Assembly: GCA_031390755.1 (NCBI GenBank) | Contig: JANMTS010000105.1 | Coordinates: forward strand, 124,001-188,000 | Reading direction: 5' to 3' | DNA: 64,000 nucleotides | Source of the DNA: DATMER01 sp031390755 | GTDB taxonomy: Bacteria; Acidobacteriota; Thermoanaerobaculia; Multivoradales; UBA5704 | Shown: in pieces, positions 25,468 through 33,550 of the stretch | Layout of the letters: each line of letters starts with the position of its first letter | Numbering within the stretch: position 1 is the stretch's first letter | Program-made: the position numbers and the translations under genes | The notes under the pieces: model-generated | Databases searched by the model: none | Told to the model about the DNA's origin: nothing | What the model saw: only the letters and a program-made list of their open reading frames with translations

Positions 25468-26847
25468 TCAGTTTCGCACAGACGGCGAGATCCGGCTCAC
25501 CACGAACCGCCGTTTCCCCGAGGGCGCCACCGGAATCGCGTCCACGGGCTCGATCTCGATCTCCAGGTCGGCCCCCTTGGCCCTGAGCGCGGCCACGATA
25601 GCCGGCGGCGTCTCCTTGGAGAAGCCCGCCGTGGGGACGACGCGGACCACGATCTCGCCCGGCGTCTCCTGCACCACCTGGAAGCTCTCCACCTCCGGGA
25701 AGTGATTGAGGATGCCGGTGAAGAAGTGGACGATCAGCCGGTTGCCCGAGGGCGTCACCACCACGTCCGTGTCCCGGCCCTGGACCGACGCCATCGTGGC
25801 GAAGCCCCGGCCGCACGGACACGGCGTCGACGACAGGATGCCCAGGTCGCCGACCCGGTAGCGGATCAGCGGCATCGGGCCGGGGTGGAGCCGGGTCAGC
25901 AGCAGGTGGCCGGTCTCGCCCGCCGGCACGGGCCGGCCGTCGTCGTCGACGCACTCCACGATCACGTCGAGATCATGGACATGGTAGAGGCCGTGCTGCT
26001 CGCACTGCGCGGCGACCTGCATGCCCTCGCCGATGCCGTAGGTGTCGAGCACCCGGACGCCGAACGCGCGCTCGATCGTCTCGCGGTAGTGCGCATGGAG
26101 ATTGTCGCCCCAGGTGACGATGCCGCGCAGCGGCCGGCTCCACCCGCGCTCCAGGGCGCGCCGGGCCAGGAAGTAGAGGCTTCCCGGATAGCCGCGAAGA
26201 TGCTCCAGCCGCCGCCGCTCCAGGATCTCCAGCCCGCGGTCGAGAGCCTCGTCCGAGAGGTCGAACGCCGAGACGTAGGCGCAGCGGAGAAGCCGGTCCT
26301 TCATCCCCTTCACGAGCCCGCGCCGCAGCGTCATGCCCGTCTGGAGATGCGGATCGCCGATCCGCCAGCCCGACCACTCCAGCGCCAGGAGGAACGACGC
26401 CCGGTGCCAGCCCGTCGTCTCCGGGTCCTCGCGGACGCAGAAGTTGGCCCCGGTGGAGCCGGACGAGCAGCTCTCATGGAACCGCTGGCCCGTGTCGCGC
26501 GTGGTCCGGTCCGGATACCCGGCGCGCAGATCGGTCTTGGTCGCCGGAGGAAGGCGCGCGAGATCGTCCGGCCCCCCCGGCCCGATATCGGCGATACCGG
26601 CTTCGTCCCAAAGCGAGCGATAGAACGGCACCTCCCGGTACGCCACCGCCAGCAGCTCGCGCAGCAGCCGCCCGCGCTCGGCCGCGATCCGCGCCGGGTC
26701 CCACCACTGCGCCTCCCGAAGCATTCCCAGCCGCCGCATCATCCGCTGGCCGACCAGCCGGTCGCCCACGGGGAGGACGGCGCGCTCCAGGAGAGCCGTG
26801 TAGAGCGGAGAGGATGCGGGAGGAGGGCTGGTGGGCATCGGATTCAT
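25468..26847 (-). CDS. PaaK/CapK-like adenylate-forming ligase
   Basis: 459 residues related to phenylacetate-CoA ligase and the capsule protein CapK. SCSSGSTGANFCVRED (about 128) is the phosphate-binding loop, RGYPGSLYFLARRAL and DTYGIGEGMQVAAQC follow, and MPLIRYRVGDLG is the adenylate-binding region. PCPCGRGFATM is a typical cysteine-containing turn in the family. In polysaccharide loci such proteins are thought to activate or attach acyl groups, but none of the residues here identify the acid. It is divergent from higBA with a shared upstream region of about 44 bp. Confidence 0.85.
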   Translation of the reverse strand: MNPMPTSPPPASSPLYTALLERAVLPVGDRLVGQRMMRRLGMLREAQWWDPARIAAERGRLLRELLAVAYREVPFYRSLWDEAGIADIGPGGPDDLARLPPATKTDLRAGYPDRTTRDTGQRFHESCSSGSTGANFCVREDPETTGWHRASFLLALEWSGWRIGDPHLQTGMTLRRGLVKGMKDRLLRCAYVSAFDLSDEALDRGLEILERRRLEHLRGYPGSLYFLARRALERGWSRPLRGIVTWGDNLHAHYRETIERAFGVRVLDTYGIGEGMQVAAQCEQHGLYHVHDLDVIVECVDDDGRPVPAGETGHLLLTRLHPGPMPLIRYRVGDLGILSSTPCPCGRGFATMASVQGRDTDVVVTPSGNRLIVHFFTGILNHFPEVESFQVVQETPGEIVVRVVPTAGFSKETPPAIVAALRAKGADLEIEIEPVDAIPVAPSGKRRFVVSRISPSVRN

Positions 26848-26855
26848 TCTATCGC

Positions 26856-26884
26856 TTGCCGGATATTCCGTCAGCCGTTATAAT
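26856..26884 (+). promoter_or_regulatory. higBA promoter with candidate operator
   Basis: TTGCCG (26856-26861), a 17-bp spacer and a perfect TATAAT (26879-26884). Between them, CGGA-TAT-TCCG (26860-26870) is a small palindrome that could bind the HigA repressor. The ATG at 26883 lies inside the -10 box and so cannot be the start. Confidence 0.75.
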
Positions 26885-26891
26885 GGACTCC

Positions 26892-27185
26892 GTGATACGG
26901 ACCTTCGCCGACAAGGGTACCGAAGACATCTTTGACGGCGAGACCAGCAAGGCCGCCCGCTCCTGCCTGCCGCTGGAGCTTTGGGCGGCCGCGCAGAGAA
27001 AACTGGACCAGCTCAACCGGGCGCGTCTGCTCGTCGAGCTGATGTCTCCGCCGGGGAATCGGCTCGAACGCCTGAAAGGCGACCGCGTCGATCAGTACAG
27101 CATCCGGATCAACGGTCAGTACCGGGTCTGTTTCCGCTGGGAGGAAGGCTATGTCTACGAAGTCGAAATCACCGATTACCATTGA
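26892..27185 (+). CDS. higB: HigB/RelE-family toxin
   Basis: 97 residues starting from GTG 26892, which lies where transcription should begin, about 8 bp after the -10 box. The mRNA is probably leaderless. This gives the N-terminus MIRTFADKGTEDIF, as expected for HigB. Later landmarks are ARLLVELMSPPGNRLERLKGD, QYSIRINGQYRVCFRW and VYEVEITDYH, the conserved RelE/ParE-fold core and C-terminus. The family comprises ribosome-dependent mRNA interferases. The toxin-first order and the overlap with the antitoxin gene are typical of higBA. Confidence 0.93.
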   Translation: MIRTFADKGTEDIFDGETSKAARSCLPLELWAAAQRKLDQLNRARLLVELMSPPGNRLERLKGDRVDQYSIRINGQYRVCFRWEEGYVYEVEITDYH

Positions 27186-27534
27186 GACGGAGAGCTACTC
27201 GCTGGAGCGCGACACCCTCGTCGAGCGCCGGCTGCCCCGCTTCCGGGCTCCCACCCACCCCGGCGAGATGCTGCTGGAGGAGTACCTCAAGCCGCTCGGC
27301 GTGAGCCAGGCGTCATTCGCGATCCGCCTGGGGGTCTCCTTCCCGCGACTCAACGAGATCATCCGCGGCAAGCGGGCCGTCACGCCCAGCACGGCGCTCC
27401 GGCTCGGGCGCGTCCTGGGTGTGTCCGCGGGATTCTGGCTCGGGCTCCAGCAGGACTGGGATCTCTGGCACGCGATGCACGGCCAGGAGGCGGACGAGAT
27501 CGCGCAGCTCGAGCCCCTCCTGATGCTTGCCTAG
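27151..27534 (+). CDS. higA: HigA antitoxin, XRE-family HTH
   Basis: 127 residues, overlapping the toxin gene by 35 bp. PTHPGEMLLEEYLKPLGVS leads into the helix-turn-helix (QASFAIRLGVSFPRLNEII), followed by RAVTPSTALRLGRVLGVSAG and FWLGLQQDWDLWHA, the standard HigA sequence. An N-terminal extension of about 30 residues precedes the domain. It neutralises HigB and represses the promoter upstream. Its stop is 7 bp before the 21-bp repeat array. Confidence 0.95.
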   Translation: MSTKSKSPITIETESYSLERDTLVERRLPRFRAPTHPGEMLLEEYLKPLGVSQASFAIRLGVSFPRLNEIIRGKRAVTPSTALRLGRVLGVSAGFWLGLQQDWDLWHAMHGQEADEIAQLEPLLMLA

Positions 27535-27540
27535 AAAACC

Positions 27541-27834
27541 CTGAATTCTGATGTGACTCCCGGGTTTTCTGCTGCGACAACCGGGTTTGTCGCATCCGCA
27601 ATCCCGTTTGTCGCATCCGCAATCGAGTTTGTCGCTGCAGAAACCTCGTTTGTCGCATCCGATTCACATCATTCTGCTGCGACTCGGGGGAATTCTGACG
27701 CGAGTTGGATGTGAGTTGCTGCGACTCGCGGGGTTGCGGATGCGACAAACAGGAATTCTGATGTGACTCACGGGAGCTTGACACGAAACGACGGGGTTTC
27801 TGCTGCGAGTTGCGGGAGAGTTACAACAGAATTC
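27541..27834. repeat. Array of 14 degenerate units of exactly 21 bp
   Basis: Cutting the sequence every 21 bp from 27541 gives 14 units without a single indel. Column 3 is G in 13 of 14 units, column 10 is G in 12 of 14, and column 16 is always a purine. Two classes alternate: one carries TGYGAC/TGCGAG at columns 12-17 (units 1, 2, 7-11 and 13), the other carries GTCGCA/T at columns 7-12 (units 3-6), which is the same core on the other strand. The array exactly fills the space between the higA stop and the stop of the convergent glycosyltransferase gene. On the minus strand it reads as heptapeptides such as SRESHQN and PESQQN. Confidence 0.85.
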
Positions 27835-28879
27835 ACGACCCCGCGGAGGCGTGGACGGACGCCAGCAGCTCACTCCACAGCGGCAGCACCTGCGGCCACG
27901 CGCTGCGCTCCGCCACACTCCGCCCCGCCGTCGACAGCCGGCCGGCCAGCCCGGGCTCGTCCAGCAGCCGCCGCACCGAGGCCGTCAGCGCGGCGGCGTC
28001 CCCCGGCGGGACGAGCAGCGCCTCCTCGCCGTTGCGGAGGAGATGCGGGATGCCGCCCACGTCCGTGCTCACCACGGGCAGGCCGAACGCCGCGGCTTCG
28101 AGGACGCTCACCGGCGCGTTGTCCACCTGGTTGGTGTTCAGGAAGATGTCGGACGCCGCGAACTCCCGCCGCTTGCCCTCGGCGTCGAGGAGCCCGGCGA
28201 AGCGGACTGCTGAAGCGAGCCCCAGGAGTCCCAGCTCGGTGGCCAGACGGCGGGTCTCCGCGAGGAGCCCCTTGTCCTGACCGGCCATGGTGAGCGTGGC
28301 CTGCGGGTGGGTCTCGCGCAGCAGGGCCAGCGTGCGCAGCGCCAGGTCCGGCCGGTAGAGCTCGTGGAAGGTGCGCATCCAGAGCAGGCGCGGGGCGGCC
28401 CGGGGCCGGTGGCGGTAGGGGTACTCCGCCAGGTCGATCACGTTGGGGATGACGCGGACGTCGAAGCCGCGGTCGCGCAGCGGCTCGGCCAGGAAGCCCG
28501 AGGGCGCGACCCAGGCGCTGCCGCGGTTGAGCACCCGGTCCACCCGGGAGGCGTGGCGGTGGGTGAAGTCCACGAGGCCGCCGCCGTGCAGCCAGAAGAC
28601 CTGGGGGAGACCGGCCAGCGCGGCCATGGAGCTGGCCGCCTCGACCAGGCGGAAGGCGTCGCCGCTGAACACCAGGACGATCAGGACGTCCACCCGGCGG
28701 CGCCAGAGCAGGGGCCGCGCGGTCATGTCGGCCAGGCGGAGCCAGCGGTTGACCCGGTGGGAGGCGGTGCGGACGGAGAAGCCCTCCCGGGCGAGAAGCC
28801 CCGCCACGATCTCGCCCTGACCCGGCGGCCAGCCGGGGTTCGAGCCGAGCAGCGGGCCGAGCACGCCGAGCCGCGGCAA
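27833..28879 (-). CDS. GT4 family glycosyltransferase
   Basis: 348 residues from TTG 28879 (PRLGVLGPLLGSNPGW follows); a CTG overlapping the preceding stop is an alternative. GT-B fold: acceptor domain with VFWLHGGGLVDFTHRHASR and APSGFLAEPLRDRG, VIPNVIDLAEYPYR at the hinge, and donor domain with LLWMRTFHELYRPDLALR, ASDIFLNTNQVDNAPVSVLE and AAAFGLPVVSTDVGGIPHLL (the E-x7-E-like region). The stop codon lies at the edge of the 21-bp array. It is part of the polysaccharide gene train. Confidence 0.88.
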   Translation of the reverse strand: MPRLGVLGPLLGSNPGWPPGQGEIVAGLLAREGFSVRTASHRVNRWLRLADMTARPLLWRRRVDVLIVLVFSGDAFRLVEAASSMAALAGLPQVFWLHGGGLVDFTHRHASRVDRVLNRGSAWVAPSGFLAEPLRDRGFDVRVIPNVIDLAEYPYRHRPRAAPRLLWMRTFHELYRPDLALRTLALLRETHPQATLTMAGQDKGLLAETRRLATELGLLGLASAVRFAGLLDAEGKRREFAASDIFLNTNQVDNAPVSVLEAAAFGLPVVSTDVGGIPHLLRNGEEALLVPPGDAAALTASVRRLLDEPGLAGRLSTAGRSVAERSAWPQVLPLWSELLASVHASAGS

Positions 28880-28917
28880 CTTCCGGGACCCCGGGGAGTC
28901 CTGGGACCGAACCGTGC

Positions 28918-30303
28918 TCAGGAGTCGCGCCTCCCCCAGCGGATCACGGCCAGGCCGAAGAGCAGCGAGATCGCCGCGATGCGCATGGCCGAGTGGCTCA
29001 TCTCGATGAACGCCCACCCCGACAGCGCCGACACCCAGGCCTTCTCCAGCACCGTCGGCGCCTGGAGGTAGGCGTTGCCGGCGATCCCCAGCAGCACCAG
29101 CAGGGCGAGCAGGCCGAGCGAGCCGTGCTCCGCCAGCAGCCGCGTGAACTCGGTGTGCGACGCCACCTCGTAGCCGGTCATCCCGGAGCGGAAGTACTTG
29201 GACATGCCCGGCCCGACGCCCATCACCGGGTACTCCTCCCAGATCTCCACCTCCTCTTCCACGATCGTCGCGCGCATTCCGCCGGTCGTGCTGGCGTAGC
29301 GCTCCTGGAGGGCGCCGCCGGTCCATTCGTTCAGCCGCGGGAAGATGATCGTCGCGCCCACGAAGATGAACACCACCAGGATCCCCAGCACCGTGGCGCG
29401 GATCTTCGGCTGCCGCACCATGTGGACGCAGAGCGTGGCGATGCAGATCACCGCGTTGAGCACGCCGCCGCGCGAGAAGGTCAGGACGCCCTGGACCAGG
29501 AACGCGGCGGCCAGGCCGAAGAACGTCCAGCGCATCCAGGGCCTGGCGCGCTGGAACGCCAGCAGCAGCGAGAGCAGGGCGCCGAGGCCGAGGACCGCCG
29601 ACACCTGGTTGGGTCCGAAGCCGCCGCTGGTGACGTAGTTGGACTCCGAGTAGAAGTAGATCGAGCTGGCCGTCACCGTGCTGAAGGCGCAGATCGCGAG
29701 CACGCCGACGGTCGGCGCCAGGAGCGCGAACACGGTGGTCTCCAGGTCGATGGAGTCAGCGCGGATGCTGGAGAAGAAGAGGACGGTCACGGCCAGGCAG
29801 AAGGGGCCGGACAGGTTGAAGCTGATGGCGTCGCGGGCGAGCTCCACGCCGAGGGCCTGGACGGTCAGGGCCGCCGACGGCGCCAGCAGGCCCAGATAGA
29901 GCAGGCCCGTCCAGTTGGTGGTGCGGCGGTTGGGCAGGCGGGCGAAGAGCAGCAGGAGGATGAAGGCGACGCCGTACTTGCCGAGCTCCCAGAACAGGCC
30001 GGTGCCGGTCATCCGCCAGACCACCTCGGAGCCGGCCATGTAGGCCGCGGCGCTGACCGCGAGCGAGGGCCGGTAGCGGACGGTGCACCACAGGATGCCC
30101 AGGCCGGTCGCGATCAGGGCGTGGACGGTCGGCAGGAACGAGATCGACCGCATGTAGACGCACATCGGAGCGTGGATCAGCACGAACAGCAGCAGGTAGC
30201 GGTCGCGCTTCGGCACGTCGGACCAGCGGATGCCCGGCCGGGCCGCGGGCGCCCGCCGCGCGATCAGGGGGGGCAGGGGGTTGGCGGTCGAACGAAGCTC
30301 CAT
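28918..30303 (-). CDS. O-antigen ligase / Wzy-like polymerase (WaaL/Wzy_C family)
   Basis: 461 residues with about eleven predicted membrane helices. The conserved periplasmic loop with TFSRGGVLNAV, IWEEYPVMGVGPGM, and ASHTEFTRLLAEHGSLGLL is the Wzy_C signature, including the Arg and His residues used by ligases. The protein either polymerises repeat units or joins glycan to lipid A core in the periplasmic leaflet; sequence alone does not separate these. Flanked by glycosyltransferase genes on the same strand. Confidence 0.88.
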   Translation of the reverse strand: MELRSTANPLPPLIARRAPAARPGIRWSDVPKRDRYLLLFVLIHAPMCVYMRSISFLPTVHALIATGLGILWCTVRYRPSLAVSAAAYMAGSEVVWRMTGTGLFWELGKYGVAFILLLLFARLPNRRTTNWTGLLYLGLLAPSAALTVQALGVELARDAISFNLSGPFCLAVTVLFFSSIRADSIDLETTVFALLAPTVGVLAICAFSTVTASSIYFYSESNYVTSGGFGPNQVSAVLGLGALLSLLLAFQRARPWMRWTFFGLAAAFLVQGVLTFSRGGVLNAVICIATLCVHMVRQPKIRATVLGILVVFIFVGATIIFPRLNEWTGGALQERYASTTGGMRATIVEEEVEIWEEYPVMGVGPGMSKYFRSGMTGYEVASHTEFTRLLAEHGSLGLLALLVLLGIAGNAYLQAPTVLEKAWVSALSGWAFIEMSHSAMRIAAISLLFGLAVIRWGRRDS

Positions 30304-30315
30304 CGGGTTTCCTGG

Positions 30316-31413
30316 CTACGGGGCGAGAACCCTATGGTACACGGCCTCGAGCCGCGCCATCACCGCGGCCGGCGAGTAGCGCTCCCGGACGCGCCGCCGG
30401 AGCCGCCCGCCGAGGTCCGTCCGGAGCGCCGGATCGCGCAGCAGCTCCAGGATCGCCGCGGCGAGCGCTTCGGGATCGCCGGGAGGGACGAGCCGGCCCG
30501 ACCGGCCGTCTTCGAGCACCTCCGCGCACTGCCCGACCCGGGTCGCCACCGCCGCCAGGCCGGCCCGGCCGTACTCCAGGAGGCTCAGCGGGAAGCCTTC
30601 GGAGGCCGAGGCGAGCACGCCGACATCGCAGGCCTGGAGCAGCGCCGGCACATCGGACCTCGAGCCCAGGAAGTGAACGCGGTCTCCAAGCGGTCCGGCC
30701 TGTTCCCGGACGGCGGCGGCATAGCCGGGCTCCACGTCCGAGCCCGCCAGGAGCAGGCGGGCGTCCGGCATGGCGTTCAGGACCAGGGCGAAGGCGCAGA
30801 GGAGGTTCGGGTGATCCTTCTGGGCGCGCAGGTTGGCCACGCAGATGACCCGCCGGCCGGACTCGCCAGGCAGATCGGGAATCGGAGCCGGAGGCTGCGA
30901 ATCAGAGACGAAGTTTGGAAGATAGACCGCCGGGACGCCCAGCCGCTCGCGCGACCAGCGGGCCAGATCCTCGTTGACCGCCAGCACCGCTCCGGTCGCA
31001 GCCGCGCGGCGGGCAAGCGGTCCCCAGAGCCACTCCGGGCGCGCTTCCTCCAGATACCGGCCGAAGTGGTCGTGCCAGACGACCCTGAGCCCCGGCACCA
31101 GCGCCGAGACCATCTCGGCGAAGATCAGGGCCGACGCGTGGGCGTGGACGATCCGGATGTCGTTCTCCCGGATGAACGCCGCCAGCCGGACGAGCGCCCG
31201 GAGATCCAGCGTGCGGCGCCGGTTCAGGGCGATGCGGCCGACGTCGGGAAGAATCTCGGCGGCCAGCGCGCCCTCCCGGCGGGTGGTCCCAAGGAACGGC
31301 CGGAAGCGCTCGCGGGACAACTCGCGGGACAAGTGGTTGGCCAGCGTCACCGCCACCCGCTCGGCGCCGCCGGGGTCGAGGGTGTCGACGAGGTGGAGGA
31401 CTCCGGGGATCAA
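30316..31413 (-). CDS. GT4 family glycosyltransferase
   Basis: 365 residues from TTG 31413, which overlaps the upstream stop as TTGA and gives the expected N-terminus IPGVLHLVDTLDPGGAERVA. Other landmarks: RIVHAHASALIFAEMVS, VVWHDHFGRYLEE, LPNFVSDSQ at the hinge, ICVANLRAQKDHPNLL, and donor site ASEGFPLSLLEYGRAGLAAV. An imperfect 12-bp tandem repeat near the N-terminus encodes SRELSRER. Likely one of the repeat-unit assembly enzymes; the sugar is unknown. Confidence 0.88.
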   Translation of the reverse strand: MIPGVLHLVDTLDPGGAERVAVTLANHLSRELSRERFRPFLGTTRREGALAAEILPDVGRIALNRRRTLDLRALVRLAAFIRENDIRIVHAHASALIFAEMVSALVPGLRVVWHDHFGRYLEEARPEWLWGPLARRAAATGAVLAVNEDLARWSRERLGVPAVYLPNFVSDSQPPAPIPDLPGESGRRVICVANLRAQKDHPNLLCAFALVLNAMPDARLLLAGSDVEPGYAAAVREQAGPLGDRVHFLGSRSDVPALLQACDVGVLASASEGFPLSLLEYGRAGLAAVATRVGQCAEVLEDGRSGRLVPPGDPEALAAAILELLRDPALRTDLGGRLRRRVRERYSPAAVMARLEAVYHRVLAP

Positions 31414-32588
31414 CTCCACCGCTCCGTCATCACGGCCCGCAGCGCCTCGCGCAGATCCTCCAGCGAATACCGCTGGCCGAACACGGCGGCGCGGCGGCCC
31501 ATCGGACCGGCTTCGGCAGGATCGGAAGCACGGCGGAGCGCGGCGGCGAGGGCGTCCACGTCGCGCGGCGGCACGACGAAACCCCTCTCGTCGCCACCGT
31601 CCCCAAGAATCTGCGGGATCAACCCGCGCTCGGAGCCGATGCAGACGAGGCCGAACGCCATCGCCTCGACGATCGCCTTCGGCCAGCCTTCGGTCTCCGA
31701 GGCGAGCACGAGCACGTCGTGAGTCTCGTAGGCGTCGAGCACGCGGTCGAAGTCCACGGCGCCGGCGAACGTCGTCGGGACGCGGAGCCGCGCCGCCTGG
31801 GCCTCCAGCGCTGCGCGCTCGGGGCCGTCGCCGACCACGGTGAAGGCGAGGTCGATCCCTTCCTTCTGAAGCCGGCCGAGCGCGTCGAGGATCGCGTCCA
31901 CGTTCTTGGCGCGGGAGAGGCGGCCGACGAAGAGGACGCGGGGACGGTGGACGGCGACACGGGCGTCGGCAGCGCGGCGGGCGCGCTCCACCTGCCCGCG
32001 GTCGAGCACCGAGGTGAAGAACGGCACGATCCAGGGCGGCTGGCCCGGCCAGCTGCCGTAGACCGTCACCGGGCCGCGCCACCAGCGCGAGCCGAGGATG
32101 CGGCGCTGAAGGCCCACGGTCCAGGCCTCGCCGGGGAAGCCGGTCCACTGGCCGGCGTACTTGGCGATGATCCGGCGAGAGAGAAGCGGCGCCAGGACCA
32201 CCCCGAGAATCCCCAGATTTCCGGGGCAGCGGACGTGGACGGCGTCGGAGCGGCGGATGGCGGCGGCCAGCGTCCAGATCATCCAGGGGAGCATGGCGAG
32301 CTGGCGGAGCTTGGCGCCCACGGAGTCACCGCCGGCCCGGGGCTGGGGATCCATCCGGACGTTGGGCCGGTCGATCTTCGCCGCGTCGCCCGGCGGCGGT
32401 CCATCCTCGCACGGCGCGGCGATCGCCACCTCGGGAAACAGGTCGGCCCAGATCTCGATCTCCCGGGCGTACGGAGCATAGGCGTGGATCACGCCGCCGT
32501 GCCGGTAGTGCAGCACGTGGCTGACGATGCAGAGGCGGCGGACGCCGGGAACCCGGGATATCTCTTCCATTCGTTGCGGCTGGCTCAC
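31410..32588 (-). CDS. GT4 family glycosyltransferase
   Basis: 392 residues from GTG 32588 (overlaps the upstream stop as GTGA); an in-frame ATG at 32570 is a shorter alternative. RRLCIVSHVLHYRHGGVIH forms the first strand and glycine loop, AVHVRCPGNLGILGVVLA and AKYAGQWTGFPGE follow, and the donor domain has VLFVGRLSRAKNVDAILDAL, VVGDGPERAALE and SETEGWPKAIVEAMAFGLVC. Both nucleotide-binding glutamates of the E-x7-E motif are present. It forms a coupled pair with the next glycosyltransferase gene. Confidence 0.88.
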   Translation of the reverse strand: MSQPQRMEEISRVPGVRRLCIVSHVLHYRHGGVIHAYAPYAREIEIWADLFPEVAIAAPCEDGPPPGDAAKIDRPNVRMDPQPRAGGDSVGAKLRQLAMLPWMIWTLAAAIRRSDAVHVRCPGNLGILGVVLAPLLSRRIIAKYAGQWTGFPGEAWTVGLQRRILGSRWWRGPVTVYGSWPGQPPWIVPFFTSVLDRGQVERARRAADARVAVHRPRVLFVGRLSRAKNVDAILDALGRLQKEGIDLAFTVVGDGPERAALEAQAARLRVPTTFAGAVDFDRVLDAYETHDVLVLASETEGWPKAIVEAMAFGLVCIGSERGLIPQILGDGGDERGFVVPPRDVDALAAALRRASDPAEAGPMGRRAAVFGQRYSLEDLREALRAVMTERWS

Positions 32589-33550
32589 GGTCCCCGCCCG
32601 TAGCGCTCCGTCAGCTCCGCCAGGATGGCGGCGGCGCTGGCTTCCGTCTCCGTCTTCCGGCCCACGTAGGTGACGCCGGCCGGGCTCACGAGCCAGCGCA
32701 CGTGCGTGGAGGCGAGGCGGTCCAGCACCTTGAAGCCGCCGAACAGGAAGCGGGAGAGGACGACCAGGGCTCGCCGCAGCGTCCGGTTCGCGGCGAGGTT
32801 CACGAGGGCCGAATCGAGCTGGTAGGCGAGCGCGCCGAACGGCCCCATGCAGCGGCCGAGGTGGACGAGCCGGGTGGAGCGGAACAGCGAGCGGACGCCG
32901 GACGGGGTAACGCGGAAGAAGTCGAACGGGATGCCGTGCCACGGGAAGCAGAACGGCACCTTGACGAGGATCAGCCCGCCCGGCCGGCAGACCCGCTGGA
33001 TCTCGGCGGCGCCGCGCATCGGGTCCATCAGGTGTTCCAGAACCATCTCCGCCACCACGAGGTCGACCGAGGCGTCGGCCACCGGCAGCCAGAGGGCGTC
33101 CGCGACCAGGTGCGGCCGGTAGGCGCCGTCCACGTCCGTGGTCAGCCACTCGACACCCGGGAAGCGGGTCTCGATGTCGCGCGGCCGCTCGCCCGCGCCG
33201 ACCACCAGACCCTTGAGTCCGGTCTGCCCGGAAAGCTCCCGGCGGACCAGCTCGTCCGTGGAATGCGCGTCGTAGTCCACGGCCAGGGCCGGCAGGCTCC
33301 GGCGAAGGCGCCGCTTGGCCGGGTTCTCGGAGACCTTGGGCGCGAAGTAGGTCGCTTCCAACGAAGCGGACGACTCGGATGAGCCGGCGAAGACCGACTC
33401 GGGATGGAGAAGGACGGGGACGCCGTCGACCACCGGGCCGGAGAAGCCGCAGCCCTCGCAGGTCATCCGGCTCTCCGTCGCCTGGAGCCGGCCGTGGCAG
33501 ACCGGGCAGGCCAGAGCTCCTCCATGAAGCGCGCCGGCGGCGGGCATCAT
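32585..33550 (-). CDS. SAM methyltransferase with N-terminal zinc ribbon
   Basis: 321 residues. Residues about 14-40 contain CPVCHGRLQATESRMTCEGC, a Trm112-like zinc ribbon ending in VDGVPVLL. The methyltransferase core follows: GLVVGAGERPRDIE (degenerate motif I), WLTTDVDGAYRPHLVADA, SVDLVVAEMVLEHLMDP and VCRPGGLILVKVPF. The C-terminal part continues for about 120 residues with a hydrophobic helix. This arrangement is common in polysaccharide loci, where the protein probably modifies a sugar or aids methylation of a glycan. The ATG overlaps the upstream stop (ATGA). Confidence 0.85.
   Translation of the reverse strand: MMPAAGALHGGALACPVCHGRLQATESRMTCEGCGFSGPVVDGVPVLLHPESVFAGSSESSASLEATYFAPKVSENPAKRRLRRSLPALAVDYDAHSTDELVRRELSGQTGLKGLVVGAGERPRDIETRFPGVEWLTTDVDGAYRPHLVADALWLPVADASVDLVVAEMVLEHLMDPMRGAAEIQRVCRPGGLILVKVPFCFPWHGIPFDFFRVTPSGVRSLFRSTRLVHLGRCMGPFGALAYQLDSALVNLAANRTLRRALVVLSRFLFGGFKVLDRLASTHVRWLVSPAGVTYVGRKTETEASAAAILAELTERYGRGP

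Noticed and set aside
27380..27784. Minus-strand protein made of SRESHQN-like heptapeptides
   Set aside because: The frame continues antisense into higA, lacks a clear ribosome binding site, and is explained by the 21-bp period of the DNA array; kept only as a possibility.
27541..27834. CRISPR array
   Set aside because: Units are 21 bp, degenerate throughout, with no alternation of constant repeats and unique spacers, and no cas genes are near.
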